Source of the DNA: Kryptolebias marmoratus
Lineage: Eukaryota > Chordata > Actinopteri > Cyprinodontiformes > Rivulidae
Length of the DNA: 64,000 nucleotides
Assembly (NCBI RefSeq): GCF_001649575.2
Contig: NC_051446.1
Location: forward strand, 2,662,678-2,726,677
Reading direction: 5' to 3'
Shown here one piece after another: positions 1-11,746 of this stretch. The position numbers were made by a program, and so were the translations under genes. Numbering within the stretch: the stretch's first letter is position 1; every line of letters begins with the position of its first letter. The notes beneath the pieces are model-generated. The model did not search any database. It was not told where the DNA came from and worked only from the letters and a program-made list of their open reading frames with translations.

Positions 1-2
1 CA

Positions 3-160
3 ACATCAGACATCTCAGTCCAGAAATGTGCAGTTCTAGGCACAGCCAAGATACTGCGCAGAACCCTCAAGCTCCCAGGCCTCTGGTAGAGGACCCGAGC
101 TCAGAGGATGAAACAAAGACCACCCGCGGAGGGTGAGAAGGGAATTTTTTTTATTTTATA
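3..160 (+). mobile_element. 3' end of a non-LTR retrotransposon (LINE) ORF2
   Basis: The frame starting at base 3 reads through the end of an ORF and stops at TAG 87-89. It contains the stretch SVQKCAVLGTAKILRRTLK, which I recognise as the C-terminus of a LINE ORF common in fish genomes. The coding tail is followed by a short 3' UTR that becomes T-rich near 145. The rest of the element lies left of the window. The clade is uncertain; the minus-strand fragment at 33340-33655 looks like the N-terminal side of the same family. Confidence 0.6.
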
Positions 161-1202
161 TTAATATACATATTAGGCAATCGAAAAGTGCATCTTAACT
201 ACAGCCTTGTTTTTTATACTGTTTTTTAAATTTCAATATTCCATAAAGTCCATATTTTACATTTAGCAAGAGGAAGGCAGGAAATTTAGAGGGGTGTCAA
301 TCTATAGCAGAACTATATCTGCTGATCAGTGGAGAAGCATGCCCATCACAACCTGACCCATCTCTACCTGACCAAACCTCACACATGCACACACATACAC
401 ACACATACACATAGATAAACACTGGGAGCAGCTGTAAATGCAAATTATTGAGAGCAAAACATAAACTTTAATTCTTTGTGTCAATAATTACCCCCTCCTA
501 AGCCAAGGCCAGAAACTTAGGGAACGCTGTTTTTATTTTTTGGTTAAAGTTAATTATCCATGGCAGTCATCTTGAATTGAGTTGAGGAAAAAGTTTATCA
601 TCCAATGATTTCTTTCTGAAAATGTCATTAAAATTAATCAAGTGTTTCATGTAATATTTTTGCAGACAGGTAGAGCTGTCAGTAAAGGTTATTGGCAAAG
701 TTTTAAAAACAGATCTTGTGATCGATTAGTCCATATTAGGGATGACTCTCAGCAATTAACAAACCACATTTTAATGAATGAATGAATATCTTTGTCGTCA
801 CTACACCAGGAATACAATGAAATTCAGAGTGCTTTAACTGAAAAATGGTATTAACAAAACACACAATCCTAGACATAAGCAATGTCAATATAACAACATA
901 ACAGATGTATAAAAAATTCCATTTCAGTAAAATATCACTAAAAGCCATGAGATCATACAAAACCCAAATGATCGTTGGGAAGCCAAGCAGTCAAATTACT
1001 TAGAAAACCAAGTGAGTACAAACAATAATGGTTTAAAAAGAAAAATGTCTTAAACTTTACGATCACTTAAAGTGACCTGTTCATAGATCAATCCAAGGAA
1101 AATGCTATTTGTTAGTCTGTTAGTTATGCATTTCAGTCTCCTGTATCACCTCCTGGAGGGCAGAAGGACAAACAGCTTATGTCCTGTATGTGTCCTATCT
1201 TT
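161..1202. other. AT-rich non-coding stretch
   Basis: I see no exon with splice signals and no recognisable transposon here. There is a short CA-rich run near 380-415. The only ORFs are short and composition-driven. Confidence 0.5.
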
Positions 1203-1460
1203 ACCTCTGCCAAGGAGGTTATGTTTTTAATAGCATTTTTTTTAATTGTTTATTTGTCTGTCTGCTTGTGCACAAGATTACTCAAAAAGTTGTGAAAGGA
1301 TTTTCATGAAATGTTCAGGAAACCTCAAACATAATACAAGGAAATAAGTTATTAGGTTTTGGTGGTGATCTGGATCATGATCTGGATTCAGAAATCTTCC
1401 AAGCGGACAACAACCCTATAGCCTTGGTGGAGGTTTGCTGTCTCTGAGTGCTTCTAGTTT
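1203..1460 (+). repeat. Dispersed fish repeat starting 'cctctgccaaggaggttatg'
   Basis: The stretch begins with a 'gccaaggaggttatg' motif, has 'actcaaaaagttgtgaaagg' in the middle, and ends with 'ggtggaggtttgctgtctc' followed by 'gagtgcttctagtt'. I know this order of motifs as a high-copy interspersed repeat in teleosts. It has no ORF and I cannot assign it to a superfamily. Confidence 0.55.
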
Positions 1461-1645
1461 ATGTTTCTGGTCTTGTTGAGACATCTCAGGATGAAGATGT
1501 TCTCAAGAGAGGGCAATCTTTTCTGCTGATCTAATAACCTAATGACTGTAATCAATGAAGAGCATCCTCTTCTAAATCCCAGGTTTCTCCAGATGGCTCA
1601 GTGCAGTTTAGAGGCCTATGGTGATGGCATCTTCTCATCAATTCA

Positions 1646-2790
1646 AGTCAAATTTATTTATATAGCACTTTTCAGCAACAAGGCAGTACAAAGTGCTTTA
1701 CAAAATGACAACACAAAAATACAGAGTCAAAACACACACAACAATATCTAAAATGAAATCCAAGATAATCTAAATGAAATCATGAAACTAAATGTATCTA
1801 AAACATGAGGCACTAAATAAGAAATAATCTAAATGAAATCATGAAAGCACTCACAACAATATAAAGTTAAAACTAAACATGACTAAAATGAGCTAGGATA
1901 GTAATAAGACACAAAAGTAAGGCTAAAATATGAGAATGAAATTATGATACTAAACATATCTAAAACATGAGAAACCAAAGATAAGCTGAGGAGAACCAAA
2001 CTATGATATAACATAAACTAAACTAGGATTTAAAAACCACAGTCGAACAGATCAGACATGATCAAAGCTAAGATAAACTAACTACTAAACTAAAATAAGT
2101 TTAAACAAGCAAAGGCAGGATGAAATTGACTAAGTCATACTGAAGTAAACTGAGGAAAAACCAAACTAAGATATAATTATACTAACATAAACTAAACTAC
2201 GATTTAAGGACCTCAGCAGAACAAACTATGATAAACTATACCTTTGCTAAAACTAATTCACTAAAGTTTTAGCCAATTCAACTATGCTAATGCTGATTCA
2301 GTTAAAGGTTAAGCTGATTCAACTATGCTAATGAGATAAAGTGGGAGGGAGGAGGGGAGGGAGCAACATTAAACATCAGAGGAGCAAGTTCTAAAGTCCA
2401 CAACTGATTCACACGAGTCGCGTCCAGTATTTGCTTCTGTTCACACAGCAACTGAGTCAGAGCATTCACTGATTGGCACATTCCTTCACACAGAGCAGGC
2501 AGCCTTGACATGGTCTGAACAGCTGCATTTCACAATACGCCACAAAACCACCAAGTACAAAAAGCAGATATCCTGTTATCAAAAGTCCAATTATGTACAC
2601 GTCTTCAACATCCTCGACCGACATTACAGCTAAACACACAATCTTCCACTTCCCCCGGGAATCCTTTCTGTTCCCAGCTAGAAATGTCCCATCGGGGCAA
2701 GAGGGCTCCCCTGTGCCCAGCCTACTCGTCGAGAAAATTTGATCTACTGCGTTGAGAGACCAGATGATCAGATCCATAATAATTTAATTC
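1646..2790 (-). mobile_element. Composite retroposon with L2-type tail and small ORF
   Basis: Read on the minus strand, the segment begins near 2790 with a small ORF (2466-2777) and continues through about 600 bp of degenerate, repetitive AT-rich body built on phrases like 'ctaaatgaaatcatgaaact'. It ends at 1646-1720 in a sequence matching L2-type LINE 3' tails: 'gctatataaataaatttgac' followed by 'ttga'. This looks like a non-autonomous retroposon that uses an L2-like 3' end. I could not find a target-site duplication, so the 5' limit is approximate. Confidence 0.45.
2466..2777 (-). CDS. Small ORF with one membrane segment inside a retroposon
   Basis: This 103-residue ORF begins MDLIIWSLNAVDQIFS and has a region GTGEPSCPDGTF. 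Its single hydrophobic segment lies around residues 62-83 (VYIIGLLITGYLLFVLGGFV). A Cys-rich C-terminus follows (CQGCLLCVKEC). The overlapping ORF at 2323-2511 in another frame continues with RLPALCEGMCQSVNALTQLL, which suggests a frameshifted longer protein ending in an amphipathic helix. I believe similar ORFs recur in fish repeats but cannot name the family. The surrounding L2-type tail suggests it is transposon-borne rather than a host gene. No function is proposed beyond a likely single-pass membrane peptide. Confidence 0.4.
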   Translation of the reverse strand: MDLIIWSLNAVDQIFSTSRLGTGEPSCPDGTFLAGNRKDSRGKWKIVCLAVMSVEDVEDVYIIGLLITGYLLFVLGGFVAYCEMQLFRPCQGCLLCVKECANQ

Positions 2791-3587
2791 GGAAATTTTG
2801 CAAAGAGAGGATCCAAAGAAGAAAAAAAAAACAATCAAAAATAAGGACAGATGGAGGGGGAAGAAATGGAGAGAGAAGAAAAAAAGTGTCCACCCTCGCC
2901 GATTGCAGAGGGGAAAAAAAAAAAAAAGATCTATGGATCTCTTACTCCTGTAGGCAAATTAATGAGGATCAAAACTAGGAGGTATAAAATGCCAATTTTT
3001 AAAAGTTATATTTTTAAGTGGGGCAGCAGTTTTCTTCAATTTTTCACTTCAATGCAGTCCCCCATCTTGAGCAAGCACATTGGTGACAGTGGAAAGGAAC
3101 AACTCCCTTTTACCAGAAAGTAACATCCAACAGAAGCAGAACCAGACTCTGGCCATCTGCCTTGGTCTTGCCTGGGATTTGAAAAGAAATACAAATAGAA
3201 ACATGGAGCAGAGAGAGAGTAAAAACAACAGCAGAGTGACAAAAACAGTCCAAACAAAAATCAGGTTCTAGTGACACTTCTAAAACTACTTGATTTTTTT
3301 AAGGAATTACAGGCAATGGCAAGAGTGATGGTGTGGATGTTCTCTCTAATTGAAATAATTGTATTTATAGAGACTACTAAAAAGAAACTTCTTGTTTCTT
3401 CTCTTCTTGTTTTCCTCTATTAAAATAAATGTTATAAAGTTCTAGTTGCATGATGAACTTTCTTGTATGTTAGCAAGCTACCTTTTCAGGTTAGATAAAA
3501 TTCTTTCGGATCCATAAAACACTATTTTCTTTCCAGCTTTCTAGATGTCGTTTTAATGTACTTAAGTCTGAATTCAATCAAGTCACA
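2791..3587. other. Purine-rich and AT-rich non-coding DNA
   Basis: Bases 2810-2930 are strongly A/G-rich with poly-A runs. The rest shows no exon or recognised transposon, although the 3' part of the Tc1-like element that follows may extend, badly decayed, to about 3290. Confidence 0.4.
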
Positions 3588-4475
3588 TTGGTACTAATTT
3601 GGCAGTATGCTTACAGTCATTGTCCATTTGGAAGACCCATTTTCGCCAAAGTTTTAGCTTTCAGGCTGATGTCTTGAGATGGGGCATCAATATTTCCACA
3701 ATATACAGTCCTTTCTGCTGAAAATATCCCCTCAACATGATGCTGCCACTCCTGTACTTTACAGTTGAGATGATGTTCTCGGGTTTGCAAACTTCCTTTT
3801 TTTTCCTCCAAATGTAACGATGGTCATAATGTCCAAACAGTTTAAGATCATAAAGTCCCAGAAATTAAAATCCCTGTGTGCATTTGGAAACTGTAATCTG
3901 GGTTTTTATGTTGCATTTTCTTTTTTTTTTAACTGATGGCTTCTTTCTCGTTGAGTGGCCTTTCAGCATATGTGGGTACGGGGCTTGTTTCACTGTGGAT
4001 AATGACAGTATTAACACCTTCAGCAGCATCTTCACAAGGTCTTTTGCTTTAGGTTTGGGGTTGTTTCGCACATTTTACATGAAAACACGTTCATCTCTGG
4101 AACACAGAACCTTTCTCCTTCCTGCTTGGTATGATGGCTGGACATTCCCATAGAGTTTATATGTGTATGCTTGTTTAAACAGATGAGTGCAGTATTTTCA
4201 GACATCTGGAAATTGTACCCAAAGATGAACTAGAGTTGTGCAGATTGGCAGTTCCTTTTCTCATATCTTGGCAATTTTTTTGTCTTTCCATAATGTCATA
4301 CAAACAAGTAGTGTATTTTAGTTGTGCCCCTAAAATACATCCACAGGTGTGCCTCCAGCTGACTCAAATGTCAACTTACCAATCAAAAGCTTCCAAAGCC
4401 ATGACATTGTCATCTGGGCTTTCTCAAAAGTTTAAAGACAGTAATCTTAGTGCATGTAAACTTGTGATTTTTTGG
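3588..4475 (-). mobile_element. Sleeping Beauty-like Tc1 transposon, decayed
   Basis: On the minus strand, 4071-3865 encodes RNNPKPKAKDLVKMLL and later LKGHSTRKKP, the paired-like DNA-binding half of a Tc1 transposase. The DDE half follows at 3811-3590, with KWVFQMDNDCKHTAKLV readable after a frame change. Bases 4330-4475 match the left inverted-repeat region of Sleeping Beauty-type elements in reverse ('cctccagctgactcaaatg', 'tagtgcatgtaaactt'). The copy has several frameshifts and no clear right end, so it is inactive. Confidence 0.75.
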
Positions 4476-4486
4476 GGGGGAAAAAA

Positions 4487-4490
<4 letters not shown>

Positions 4491-4522
<32 letters not shown>
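4491..4522. repeat. (AT)n microsatellite
   Basis: A run of alternating A and T lies immediately outside the Sleeping Beauty-like left end. Confidence 0.9.
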
Positions 4523-4525
<3 letters not shown>

Positions 4526-4727
4526 TTGGAGCATTTAGCAAAAATAAAAAAATTGGGGAATCCTAACTGACCTAAAAAAGGAAAGGTTTAGTGTAATTAA
4601 ATGTCAGACAGTGAGAAAAGAATGTTTATGTCTTTTTATACAGAGTATGTAAACATCTGGTTGCAACTGAACATCCAATATTATTTTAGAGTTAAAATTT
4701 GCCCACTGGTTCAAGAGATAAACTATA

Positions 4728-5899
4728 ATACCAAAAGTATTCACTCATACATCCAAATCATTGAATTCAGGTGTTACAATCATTTCCATTGCCATGGGTG
4801 TATAAAATGAAGCACCTAGACATGCAGACTGCTTCTACAAACATTTGTGAAAGAATGGGTCACTCTCAGGAGTTCAGTGAATTCCACCTGTGCAATATTC
4901 CACAGTCAGCTGTTAGTGGTATTATAATAAAGTGAAACTGACTGGGTATGACACCAACTCTGCCCTTTTGTTCGTGGTAGGCCATGTACAATCACAGAGC
5001 GGGCTCAGCAGATGCTGAGACACACAGTGCACAGAGGTCACCAACGTTCTGCAGTCAATAGCTACAGACCTCCACACTTCATGTGGCCTTCAGATTAGCT
5101 CAAGTACAGTCTGTAGAGAGCTTCATGGGATGGGTTTTCACGGCCAAACAGCTGCATCCAAACCTAATATCACTAAGTGCAATGCAAAACATCAGATTCA
5201 GTGGTGTGAAGCACACGCTACTGGAGTCTATAGCAGTGGAGACATGTTCTTTGGAGTGACAAATCTTCTCTGTCTGGGAATTCAATGGACAAATCTGGGT
5301 TTGGCGGTTTCCAGTAGAACAGTACTTGTCTGACTGCATTGTGCCAAGTGTAAAGTTTTGTGGAGGGGGGATTATGGTGTGGGGTTGTTTTTGAGAAGTT
5401 GGGCTTGGCTGCTTAGTTCCAGTAAAAGAACTCCTAATGCTTCAGCATACCAAGAAATGTTGGACAACTTCATGCTCCCAACTTTGTGGGAACAGTTTGA
5501 GGATGGTCCCTTCCTGTTCCAACATGACTGTGCACCAGTGCACAAAGCAAGGTCATTAAAAACGTGGATGAGCGAGTTTGGTATGGAAGAACTTCACTGG
5601 CCTGCACCGAGTCCTGACCTCAACTCGATAGAACACCTTTAGAACGAAATAGAGCGGTGACTGCGAGCCAGGCCTTCTCATCCAACATCAGTGTCTGACC
5701 TCACAAATGAGCTTCTTGAAGAATGGTCAAAAATCCCCATAAAGACTCCTAAACCTTGTGGAAAGCCTTCCCAGAAGAGTTGAAGCTGTTATAGCTGCAA
5801 AGGGTGGGGCAACATCATATTAAATCCTATGGATTAACGATGGGATGTCACTCAAATTCATATGCATGTGAAGAGAGACAAGCAAATACTTTTGGCAAT
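4728..5899 (+). mobile_element. Tc1-like DNA transposon, nearly full length
   Basis: The ends are imperfect inverted repeats: 'ccaaaagtattcactc' at 4731 and the complement of 'gcaaatacttttggcaat' at 5882-5899. The interior has a helix-turn-helix region around 4840-4930 and a DDE transposase domain at 5358-5790. The length of about 1.17 kb is normal for Tc1 elements. Two more copies of the same family lie at 28080-28310 and 34641-35458. Confidence 0.8.
5358..5790 (+). pseudogene. Tc1-like transposase, DDE domain remnant
   Basis: The longest readable part (5358-5642) shows the Tc1 catalytic landmarks: LFQHDCAPVHKA with the second catalytic Asp, and HWPAPSPDLNSIEH, which ends where the third acidic residue is expected. 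A TAG at 5641-5643 interrupts the frame just before the usual N-x-x-E continuation ('aacgaaatagagcgg'), which is still readable downstream. The N-terminal DNA-binding half (4840-5350) is broken by several stops. The protein would excise and integrate its own element at TA dinucleotides; this copy cannot. Confidence 0.8.
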
Positions 5900-8261
5900 A
5901 TCATGTATTTTTCTAACAGACAAATGAACATGCACTCACAGACACAGGCAAAAACGTTATTGCCTTCAGCTGCTGGCAATAAAAAAATATATAATACAAA
6001 GTTTCTTTAATAATCAGTAACTTATCAAAGAATCAAGTAAATAACCATCAACGATATTAATTAAAGAAGCACACTGTCATTTTATATGAAAGAAAGTACA
6101 TAACCACATTACTATAACACTTAAAAAAATAATAAAAATAGTCACAAAATCTAGACAAAAATGAATGAGATAGAACTAAAGTAAAACTCACAGAAAAAGA
6201 GCCTACAGGAAAAGTCTAATATTTGATTTTTGACATTATCTGTAGGTTGTCTTTATGTTTATTATTTTGTGATTATTTGTATTCTTATGTACTTTTTCTA
6301 TATATTTTTATTTCACTCAGAACTTTAGGCTGATTTTCAATATCTGTCTATTTGCCATTCTTAACATTTGTTACAGAAATGAATTGTGGGTATATAAAGA
6401 TGGCAACTCTGTGTCAGAGTTTGTTAGTCTGAGGAAGGGCAGTGGCCCAAAACATCACTAATACAGATGTTTAGTTGAAGCTCTGCTTGGTGTGTAGATC
6501 AACTCTTTTTTTTGTGTGTGTGTGTTGATCCAGTACCCATTCCAGTGTACTTTGGTGTGTTTTTATTATTGGCTGTCTGAAATCATACAAAAGAGGGATA
6601 GGGAAAACAGTTACATGTTTTGTGTTTATAACTAAAAGAAAACTACAACTAACTGTTACGAAATGAAGTGAACATATTAAACATTCCCATCTTTTTATGT
6701 GAACATTTTAGGCCATATCTGTGATCAACTGACTAATTAATTTGAAAATAATTAGGAAAAATGAAGAGTGAAAATATTTGCAGTCGTACCTCAGATTGAG
6801 CTGTGGAACCGATGACATATGCCTGCTCAGTCTGCTTGTCTAGCAAAGAAAATCACTGTGTTTTGTCATTTGTAGAGAAAGTGAGTCTGCAGCTGATTTC
6901 CCAGCATGGGTGGCCATTTGGGGGGGCTCAGTCCCTAGAGACTGGTTGAGGGTGGGTTTCTTAAAAAGGCTCTGCAGTCTGACTCCCCTACCCTTTCCCA
7001 CAGCACAGACCACATTGCTCCTCTACCTCACTTCACTTGGGCCTCCACTACCCTTGTATAAAAAATTGAAGGAAAAAAACCTGGCACTTCATTAAGAAGC
7101 ACAGACGGGCGAGTGGGATTGTCCTCTTCCCCAGGGAGCAGGGCGGAGCACACTCCGAGAAGAGCACCACTAATTAGACATGAGGGGGATAGCCACAGAG
7201 TGTTTAATTGCACCATGGACTCAACCCAAAGCATTTATTTTTGTGTGCCACTTCTTAAGGTAACAGTCTTTTAAAGGCGAAGTAAGAAAAGTGAGGAAAA
7301 GAGTAGCACTTGTTTTGAGTCCTCCTTTCTCCCCCTCTTCCATTCTCCTCCATCCTCCAGTGGCTGTCATACTAGCTGTGGGCGCTGTACACTTGGATGT
7401 CAGTGCTGCTGAAGGTTGCCATGGGTTGTTGTGTAACCTGCGTGCTGGGAGATGTCCATCTGTCTCAAAACAGCTAAGTGTTTACTAAGACCAAGCAGCT
7501 TTTCACCCAAACTACCTGAACCAGTTGAGGAACAGAGGTTTAGTGCATGCTCAAAACCCCTGCAGATGTGTCATGCTATATTATGCTTAATAGGTAGTCC
7601 CAGTCATCCTTAACACACACGTGAAGACCTAGCAAAGAGCCTGAAAAAAGTCTGACCATGTTCGGGCTAGGTTATACATCTTATTAGAGTAATTTTTTAG
7701 TATGAAAGAGGCCTTAACAATGGTGATATAATGGCATGTTTCAAAGTTATAGGAAGTACTCCAAAGAGTAAAGTAGCATTTTCCATTGCAGTGACATGAT
7801 CTGCCAAGTGAGGACACTTTTAAAAACCTTGGTAGGACCCATCAACATGTATTACATAGGATTGTAACAAGACACTCATCTCACAAGACAAGATTTTAAC
7901 AAAATTTTTAAGAAAAGTCTTTTGCTTAAAACTTAACAAATTGGCGTCTCCTGTTTGAGTTTACATAAGTCTCTTCAGACATTTAAACAATGCTTTAACT
8001 ACTCAACCTTTTAACTTCTCATTTACTTTGTGTGATCTTTGAACTTAATGGGATCGCACTCTTTCACAGGGGGACAAAATTAAAATCCTGATCAAGGGCC
8101 AACCTTTTCTTTAACAATCATTAAGAAAAGTATTTATGGGATTTGTTTTTAATTACTTTTTTCATTGGTTTCTAATGGGAACATTTTGCCAAAGTCCAAG
8201 GCCATCAAAACAGCTTAGGAAAAAAAAAATTGAAAATTCAACAGCTACAAACATTCCATCT
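5900..8261. other. Non-coding stretch with one possible repeat
   Basis: Bases 6400-6545 ('ctgaggaagggcagtggccc', then a GT-rich run) resemble the end of a dispersed fish repeat, but I cannot classify it. The remainder shows no exon pattern. Bases 7090-7260 are more GC-balanced than the surroundings without a convincing ORF. Confidence 0.4.
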
Positions 8262-8345
8262 CATCCAACTGACCACCAGGTGGTGATTAGTTGACAGTTC
8301 TCTCTTCTTTTCACCCGAGTGTCCAAAACACACACTCTGCAAGCC
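8262..8345 (-). mobile_element. RTE (Rex3-type) LINE fragment
   Basis: The phrase 'accaggtggtgattagttga' and the following 'cacccgagtgtccaaaacac' match the segment at 41530-41590 in the larger RTE copy. It is a short internal fragment. Confidence 0.6.
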
Positions 8346-9081
8346 ATGCACACAAAAACAAGCACTGATTTTCAAAAACTGGCTGTGTGGCTTGCTGGTC
8401 ATTTAGTCGCAAACACTTAGAATCAGTGAGACTGCAATGGAATTCACTTTTTTTTGTCATTTTTAGTCACTAACTGATCTCCAACAGTCGCACCCTAGTG
8501 AGATACTGGTTCGAGGCAGCTGGATTCTTGCAAGCTTCTTAAGATCAGAACCGCAACACAATCCTTCTCATCAGGCTCATTACATTTTTGAGTGAAACTG
8601 GAAGCTAGAGTTTTCTGTGTCAGTAGTAGCAGCTCTGTTAAATTTGTCTTTAGGGGTGGGCAGATCAATCTGAATATTAATATTATTGACACCACCATTG
8701 ATATTGATATCAGGTGGACACTAGCAAGATGTACTGATTTAATCCTTACAAAATCTCGAAAATTAATTCGAGTTTAACGTATTGATGATAAAACATGACA
8801 CACTGCTCTCATTTTCATGAAACTGTATCTACCTTATTTCTGTGGTCCACAATGCCTTGCCTTCTGGTCAATGCAGTTTTCTCTTGTAACAAACATCTTG
8901 TGGACCAAAATATAAAAGAACGTCACATGATATTTCAGACAGGACCAGAAGTGGAAATAATACTAAAATATTTTACTGAAGTAAAAGTACAGTTACTCTG
9001 TTTAAATTCTACTCAAGTACAAGTATAGTTACTTGTGTAAAAATCTACTCCAGTAAAATGAAGAAGTAAGTCATAAAAATT

Positions 9082-9112
9082 TTGAGTAAAACTTACTTAC
9101 TTACTTACCTTA
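9082..9112. repeat. (ACTT)n short tandem repeat
   Basis: Repeated 'acttacttacttactt' within the left subterminal region of the hAT element. Confidence 0.8.
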
Positions 9113-9965
9113 TTGATTTATTTTTACATCCAAGTGGGGATTATATATCTCCTATGTGGTGCACAAAGAACAACAGGAATAATTTTGCTAAACACGCCTT
9201 AATGTACAATAAAAGAATACATGCCTGCATGTCCACAAATGATATTGAAAACACTTGAAGATAATAAATTGTAATTTCAGTGCAGAAAATGAGCTGCTCA
9301 GATTTAAAAAAAATTAGAAGGATGTTGGTTTATTTTTTCTAAACTTCAAGACCGAATTCTCAAGTTTATTGATGGAAAAAACTGTCAATTTATTTCACAG
9401 AAAAAAAGTTCCAATGTCGAAAAGACATTGTCTTTCAAAACTAAACTAGAGGAAGCGAACTCTGCTTTGCTCTTAAACTCAACTATTTGTTTTATTTGTT
9501 ATTAGTGTTGTATTTGAAGCAGTCTGAGGTATGGTTTATTACTCCCACTGCAGTGAAACTCAAAGAATTTATTTTAACCCTTCACAATAAGAGTTGCACA
9601 GACATACTAAGAGCTAACCTCAAAACAAAAACAGACGTAGGCCAAAAAAAAGTTTAGCATATTTAGTCAGTATTCAGTGTGTGTTTGAGACTCTTACTGT
9701 GAAGGAATGAAATAAACAGTGCAAGGTTAAAAATCCTCCCACTGGTGCAACTAGAACGCTGTATACAGTGTTCAGGAGCACAGCATCTGCTCGTTTAACT
9801 TTTGAAATATGTTTTTTTCGTGATTGGGACTTTTTTTCACTTTTTCACTTTAATCTTAACATTTAAAACAAAAAGAAACATCTTGCTGATTTTTCTTCTG
9901 AGTAGCCCTAATTAATTGTAGTACCTCATAGTTATACTCAGTGCAGTAACATTTTAAACAAACAT

Positions 9966-10671
9966 CCATCCATCCATCCAGAATAATAATAAACTAAGAG
10001 GTACCAAAAGAAGGCCCGCTAACAGCCATCATGATATGATAATACTAATGAGGTCAAAGTTACAGAATCAAACACAGAGATAATCTAAATATGCCAAGAT
10101 CTAGAACATGATGACGCTAATTAAGTAACAAGGTACAAAATAACTAGATAAGCTAGAACATGGCAATGCTAACTAATGTACAGGATAACTAAACTACTAA
10201 AACATGATATCAATAAACTAAGGCACGAAGAATCTAGCTAACAGTGCCAATGCTAAGATAATTAAAAGGTCCCCACCTTCGGCCACCACCCATCCCACAT
10301 CGCACCTTTGGCCCCTCCCATAGGTGGTGAGCCCATGGGAAGGGGGACCTATGTGACCTCTTCGGGCTGTGCCTGGCCGGGCTCCATGGGTGAAAGCCCG
10401 GCCACCAGGCGCTCGCCAACGTGCCCCACCTCCAGGCCTGGCTCCAGAGGGGGGCCCCGGTGACCCGCGTCCGGGCGAGGGAACACTGTGTCCAATATTT
10501 TGACTCATCATAAGGGGTCCTTGGGCTGCACTTCGTCGGGCCCCTCACCTAGGACCTGTCTGCCTTGGGTGACCCTACTAGGGGCATGAAGCCCCTGACA
10601 GCATAGCTCCTAGGATCATTGGGACACTCAAACCCCTCCACCACGGTAAGGTGGCAGCCCAGGGAGGGGTG
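9966..10671 (-). mobile_element. RTE-derived chimeric non-autonomous retroposon
   Basis: The segment is flanked by perfect 14-bp direct repeats 'ttttaaacaaacat' at 9952-9965 and 10672-10685, a clear retroposition target duplication. On the minus strand it opens at 10671 with a GC-rich block to about 10262 that matches the 5' UTR of fish RTE (Rex3-type) LINEs. An unrelated AT-rich body of about 275 bp follows, and the element ends in a (GGAT)n tail, seen on the plus strand as 'ccatccatccatcca'. It lacks any reverse transcriptase, so it must have been mobilised in trans. Confidence 0.7.
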
Positions 10672-11679
10672 TTTTAAACAAACATTTTTATTTATTTATT
10701 TAACAATTTATTTAATAAATACAGCATGAATTCTAGTTTTAGGTCAAATAATTCAATTTCATTAGAACTATTTTTTTTTAATGAACTTGCATAAGTCTTA
10801 GCAAACATGAGAAATATGCTTAAACACTTTAATACAGGCCTGCATTTTCCACTTGGCAGGAGAAGCTACAGTTATACTACAGTAGAAAACAATGTCTGCA
10901 TTGTACAAGATTATATTATATGAGCCATAATTTAAAGTGATCATAAACCCTCTTCAAACTAACTTAACTATTACTTTAACTTTCAGACAGCTGCTGATCC
11001 GATGTGACTGTTAATAAAAATGTTCCTATTCAAACTTTAATGGCTGGAAATTTTACTTAGACATCACTTTCAAACTGAACTTAAAAAAATAATTAAATAA
11101 AAATTGGAAGAAAAAAAAAATCTTTAAGCACCTACCATAGGGTGAATAATCACTCGTGTGAGTGTAGAAGGTCCACTGAACTAAGCAGACTGATTACAGT
11201 TATCAAACAAATAAATTATTTATATTAATCCTCAGTAAATTTATGTTTTTCATCAGGCTGTATGTTTTAATTAGAGCCCGTCCTGTCCACTTATAGATTC
11301 TCTAACATATAGTTTTTAGATGCGAGTGAATGAGTTAAGGATGTGCTCAGTTTATAATCATGGCAGCTTTGCAAAGTTAGCTAAAGAGCTAACCAACATT
11401 AACAGTGTCATTCACTAATGGTTGACTGAGTAATTTTCTCTAAACCTCACATTAAATTATGGTAGCCTTGGTTTAAGATACAAAGTCTTGATACAAGTAT
11501 TTGTAGTATGTTTTAAATTCACCACAGGCTGCAGGTCTGAGTCTCTCTGAATGGACAGGTTGCTTCTGTCTGGATGCAGGTATCAGTTGCCAAGGTGCAA
11601 GACTAATAGACAAAAAAAAAACTTATCCCTGCAGTAATCAGGCTAAATAAGCAGTTGTGATTTTATTGTTGAGGTTTTA

Positions 11680-11746
11680 GTATGTCTTGTCATGTATGAA
11701 TGATGCCCCTAGAGGATAATAAAGATTTTTGAACTTGAACTTGAAC
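11680..11746 (+). mobile_element. L2-type LINE 3' tail
   Basis: It ends 'ggataataaagatttttgaa' followed by repeats of 'cttgaa', the usual 3' terminus of fish L2-type LINEs. It is 5'-truncated to almost nothing and lies inside the hAT element. Confidence 0.55.

Noticed and set aside
7291..7488. Small plus-strand ORF in a GC-balanced region
   Set aside because: No family recognised and no splice context; likely chance.
10218..10548. Pro/Arg/Gly-rich ORFs of about 100 residues
   Set aside because: They come from the GC-rich RTE 5' UTR; I see no evidence that they are translated.
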